A DNA stretch of 51,287 bases from Oligoflexia bacterium (GTDB taxonomy: Bacteria; Bdellovibrionota; UBA1018), in NCBI GenBank assembly GCA_903895855.1, contig CAITVN010000054.1, positions 1-51,287 of the forward strand, read 5' to 3'. This document shows positions 49,670 through 51,287 of this stretch, piece by piece. The notes beneath the pieces were generated by a model. That model had not been told where the DNA came from. It did no database searches and saw only the letters and a list, made by a program, of their open reading frames with translations. The number at the start of each line of letters is the position of its first letter. Positions within the stretch are counted from its first letter, which is position 1. The position numbers and the translations under genes were made by a program.

Positions 49670-50332
49670 CTAACTGCCGCACCCTCCACAACCTCCCCCT
49701 CCGCCGCCACACCCACCGCCCCCGCCGCCTGTGCTGCACCCGCCGCTAGATCCGTCGCGATTAAGCCCTCCAGGCATTTGGGGGAGAAACCAAAAAGCTA
49801 CAAAACCGAAAAACTCCATGGCAAGCAAATCAAATTTCTGAAAACCAAATTCTAGCCCGAAATACACCCTAGAACCCACGATTGCGACAACAGTAAAAGC
49901 AGGCCAAAGGGTGTACTCGCCCAATACCGATATCACGAACAACACAACACCTATGATTCCAAAAATAATGAGAAACTCAGGACCCTTCATAGCAGGGGTT
50001 ACGAGATAAGAGAAAGCCACTCCCAAGAGGGGCGACAAAAAACGAATCGGACTCTTGGTCGCAGCCACCGATTTCACAGAAGTTCCTATTTTTTCGAGTC
50101 TCTGCTCGAATCGACCCCAAAGTGACCCACTACGCGCGGCCTGAGCACTTATTTTTTTTAGAACCCATTTCTCTTGGTTCCATCTCAAGGTAGAGTTGCA
50201 TTTTGGACATCGCATCCTTCTCCTGTCTTTCAGACCAATGCCCTTAAAAATCGAGAAATCTGCCTTGCAAACCGGGCATTGCCCCTTACTGACAGACCCA
50301 TGCGAAGATGAACTCATGATTTGTTTAGACAT
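49670..50332 (-). CDS. Zinc-ribbon membrane protein with Gly/Cys-rich tail
   Basis: The N-terminus has two CxxC knuckles (CPVC at 19-22, CPKC at 42-45), a zinc ribbon followed by LRWNQEKWVLKK. Two to four membrane segments follow (ITP-flanked FLIIFGIIGVVLFVISVLGEY and YTLWPAFTVVAIVGSRVYF). The last ~25 residues are almost only Gly, Cys and Ser, with four Cys in Gly runs, a composition known from the tails of some membrane proteins of unknown role. The tail could bind metal or be disordered. It lies six bases after the nucleotidyltransferase gene, so they are one unit. Family not recognised. Confidence 0.7.
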   Translation of the reverse strand: MSKQIMSSSSHGSVSKGQCPVCKADFSIFKGIGLKDRRRMRCPKCNSTLRWNQEKWVLKKISAQAARSGSLWGRFEQRLEKIGTSVKSVAATKSPIRFLSPLLGVAFSYLVTPAMKGPEFLIIFGIIGVVLFVISVLGEYTLWPAFTVVAIVGSRVYFGLEFGFQKFDLLAMEFFGFVAFWFLPQMPGGLNRDGSSGGCSTGGGGGGCGGGGGGCGGCGS

Positions 50333-50338
50333 GAGCTT

Positions 50339-51073
50339 CTAATGTCCTGCCATGGTTTCAGTGGCTATCATTTCCAAAGCCCTTTTGAGCAAATTTTTCA
50401 CTTCCTCAAATACCATAAAGCACTGCGATGAATTCAGTTGACCGCTTTCTGACTGAATTTTCAACAAAAGCGCTAAATTGGGTAAAGATAATCCAAAATA
50501 TTTTTCTAATTGGGGCAAGCGGTCTAAGAAAGAATTGGCAATATCACAGCCCGCCAAGCGGGGAATGTAAGAGACCTCGGTCATTAGACCCGAAGCCTGA
50601 TTTACCAGTAACTGATTTAACTTTTCAGTCTGATCAGCTTGAAGCACAATTTGACGAGCCAAACGAAGTTGCAGATTTCTCAACGCTTGCTCAATCTGAA
50701 AACGATCAGGTAACGATGCCGTCCCACCACTAAAGGGGTCACATCCCGCCAAAACCTGATAATGTCTCTGAATGCTCGAAAACTTGAGACGAAACACCTG
50801 CAGATCGCGAGGTAATGAGCCGGCATCAATAATCATGGGGTTAACTTTGGCAAACCCACTCAACACTTTTGAGATTGCCAGAAGCGCTGACATATTGGCG
50901 TCTTTCAAGATCAGCATCAAATTGATGTCTGACTTTTTAGGATTAAAACCACCACGAACTGCACTACCATAGATCACTAATGATTGCAGATTGTCACGCA
51001 GCTGCCGTTGTAAGGCAGCAGCAACTTGTGGCGGATCTTTCACAGGATCGGGTTGCTTCGAAAAAAATTTCAT
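50339..51073 (-). CDS. Nucleotidyltransferase-fold protein with altered metal motif
   Basis: A 244-residue protein whose N-terminus fits the NTase fold: VIYGSAVRGGFNPKKSDINLMLIL, i.e. GS-X11-D49-I-N51. Normal enzymes have DxD here, so the second metal ligand is Asn. Later segments are helical (LRNLQLRLARQIVLQADQTEKLNQLL). With one acidic ligand missing it may be inactive, weakly active or a binding module. The first gene of a two-gene unit with the zinc-ribbon membrane protein; no HEPN partner is adjacent, unlike the mntA gene at 1507. Confidence 0.7.
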   Translation of the reverse strand: MKFFSKQPDPVKDPPQVAAALQRQLRDNLQSLVIYGSAVRGGFNPKKSDINLMLILKDANMSALLAISKVLSGFAKVNPMIIDAGSLPRDLQVFRLKFSSIQRHYQVLAGCDPFSGGTASLPDRFQIEQALRNLQLRLARQIVLQADQTEKLNQLLVNQASGLMTEVSYIPRLAGCDIANSFLDRLPQLEKYFGLSLPNLALLLKIQSESGQLNSSQCFMVFEEVKNLLKRALEMIATETMAGH

Positions 51074-51150
51074 AGTGAGAGAATAGTGTCATGAAGTCAC
51101 AATTCAATCCATGATTTTTGTAGAAAAACTCTCCGCAGGATTATTTTTTT

Positions 51151-51287
51151 GGCTCTACCGGGAAACGAGTGGGTAGAGATCTAGCCGACCGCAATGAAAA
51201 AGTATTGCCGTCCGGTATTTTTCAAAATTCCGGTAGCCACGAGCATTCGATTTGATCATCTGAATTTTGGAGTTCATGCCCTCAGCA
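51151..51287 (-). mobile_element. 3' end of an ISL3-family insertion sequence, cut by the window edge
   Basis: The transposase tail (51155-51287) is followed within four bases by GGCTCTACCGGGAAACGAG (51151 onward), read from the element's end. Its start resembles the GGnTCT ends of ISL3 elements. The adjacent bases ATTTTTTT (51143-51150) could be one copy of an 8-bp target duplication; the other end is outside the window. Confidence 0.6.
51155..51287 (-). CDS. ISL3-family transposase, C-terminal fragment
   Basis: The last 43 residues of the protein are visible: AEGMNSKIQMIKSNARGYRN, then FEKYRTAILFHCGRLDLYP and a stop. The segments NSKIQMIKSNARGYRNF and YRTAILF with the closing GxLDLYP are the well-known end of ISL3-type (DDE) transposases. 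The 5' part lies beyond 51287, so intactness cannot be judged. The stop codon sits inside the presumed terminal inverted repeat. Confidence 0.88.
   Translation of the reverse strand, partial: AEGMNSKIQMIKSNARGYRNFEKYRTAILFHCGRLDLYPLVSR

Noticed and set aside
1..51287. tRNA, rRNA, CRISPR array or prophage
   Set aside because: No cloverleaf with a T-loop, no regular spaced repeats and no phage structural genes were seen by eye; a covariance-model scan was not possible.

Overview
The window reads as ordinary chromosome of a Gram-negative, flagellated bacterium with about 46-48% GC by eye. Supporting genes are lptE, an OM beta-barrel protein, lipoproteins and a FliL-like gene. Several traits recall Bdellovibrionota/Oligoflexia: many secreted proteins of unknown family, a double GYF_2-PilZ protein, a DUF222-like HNH protein, sigma-54 activators and frequent TTG/GTG starts. 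That assignment is an inference from gene style, not from a marker gene. No tRNA, rRNA or CRISPR array was seen. The only clear mobile element is the tail of an ISL3-family transposase cut by the right edge.

Left part (1-12.6 kb): a frameshifted secreted protein gene, a HepT-MntA toxin-antitoxin pair, an outer-membrane-like protein, a secreted S9 peptidase, and a four-gene dipeptide/oligopeptide ABC transporter operon (B-C-D-F, minus strand) whose C permease carries an inserted fibronectin-III-like domain. An aldehyde dehydrogenase, a 53-residue membrane protein and a HAD phosphatase follow.

The 12.6-20.4 kb part is the most unusual coding region. After a LysR fragment come five envelope or secreted genes: a Cys-rich secreted protein, a transglutaminase-like protein with a beta-rich C-terminus, a HExxH plus DUF4105 protein, a small membrane protein, and a VWA-like lipoprotein. 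They lie in two divergent pairs. Three of the starts have sigma-54 (-24/-12) promoter matches, and both divergent regions carry the same 7-3-7 inverted repeat (TGTCAAA-N3-TTTGACA) at activator-site distance. I infer a small sigma-54-controlled envelope regulon.

Middle (20.4-42.7 kb): GYF_2-PilZ protein, alpha/beta hydrolase, pyrE, HNH protein, a repeat-containing secreted protein and nadB. A tightly overlapping operon follows (Cache-like sensor, alr, MlaF-like ATPase, GYF-like membrane protein), then a DUF721 gene, lptE and holA. The minus-strand operon accA-yicC-gmk-spoT, a FliL-like gene, a sigma-54 activator with its own sigma-54-like promoter, and the pair engB-ldcA complete this part.

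Right part (42.7-51.3 kb): directly at the ldcA stop codon begins a roughly 380-bp imperfect inverted repeat able to fold into one giant hairpin. It is flanked by an 18-bp direct repeat (16 identities) and followed by two terminators. Beyond it lie a peptide-binding protein gene, a divergent histidine kinase/NtrC-type regulator pair, a gene fragment, a small lipoprotein between two diverged direct repeats, a zinc-ribbon membrane protein with a Gly/Cys tail, a nucleotidyltransferase-fold protein, and the ISL3 tail.
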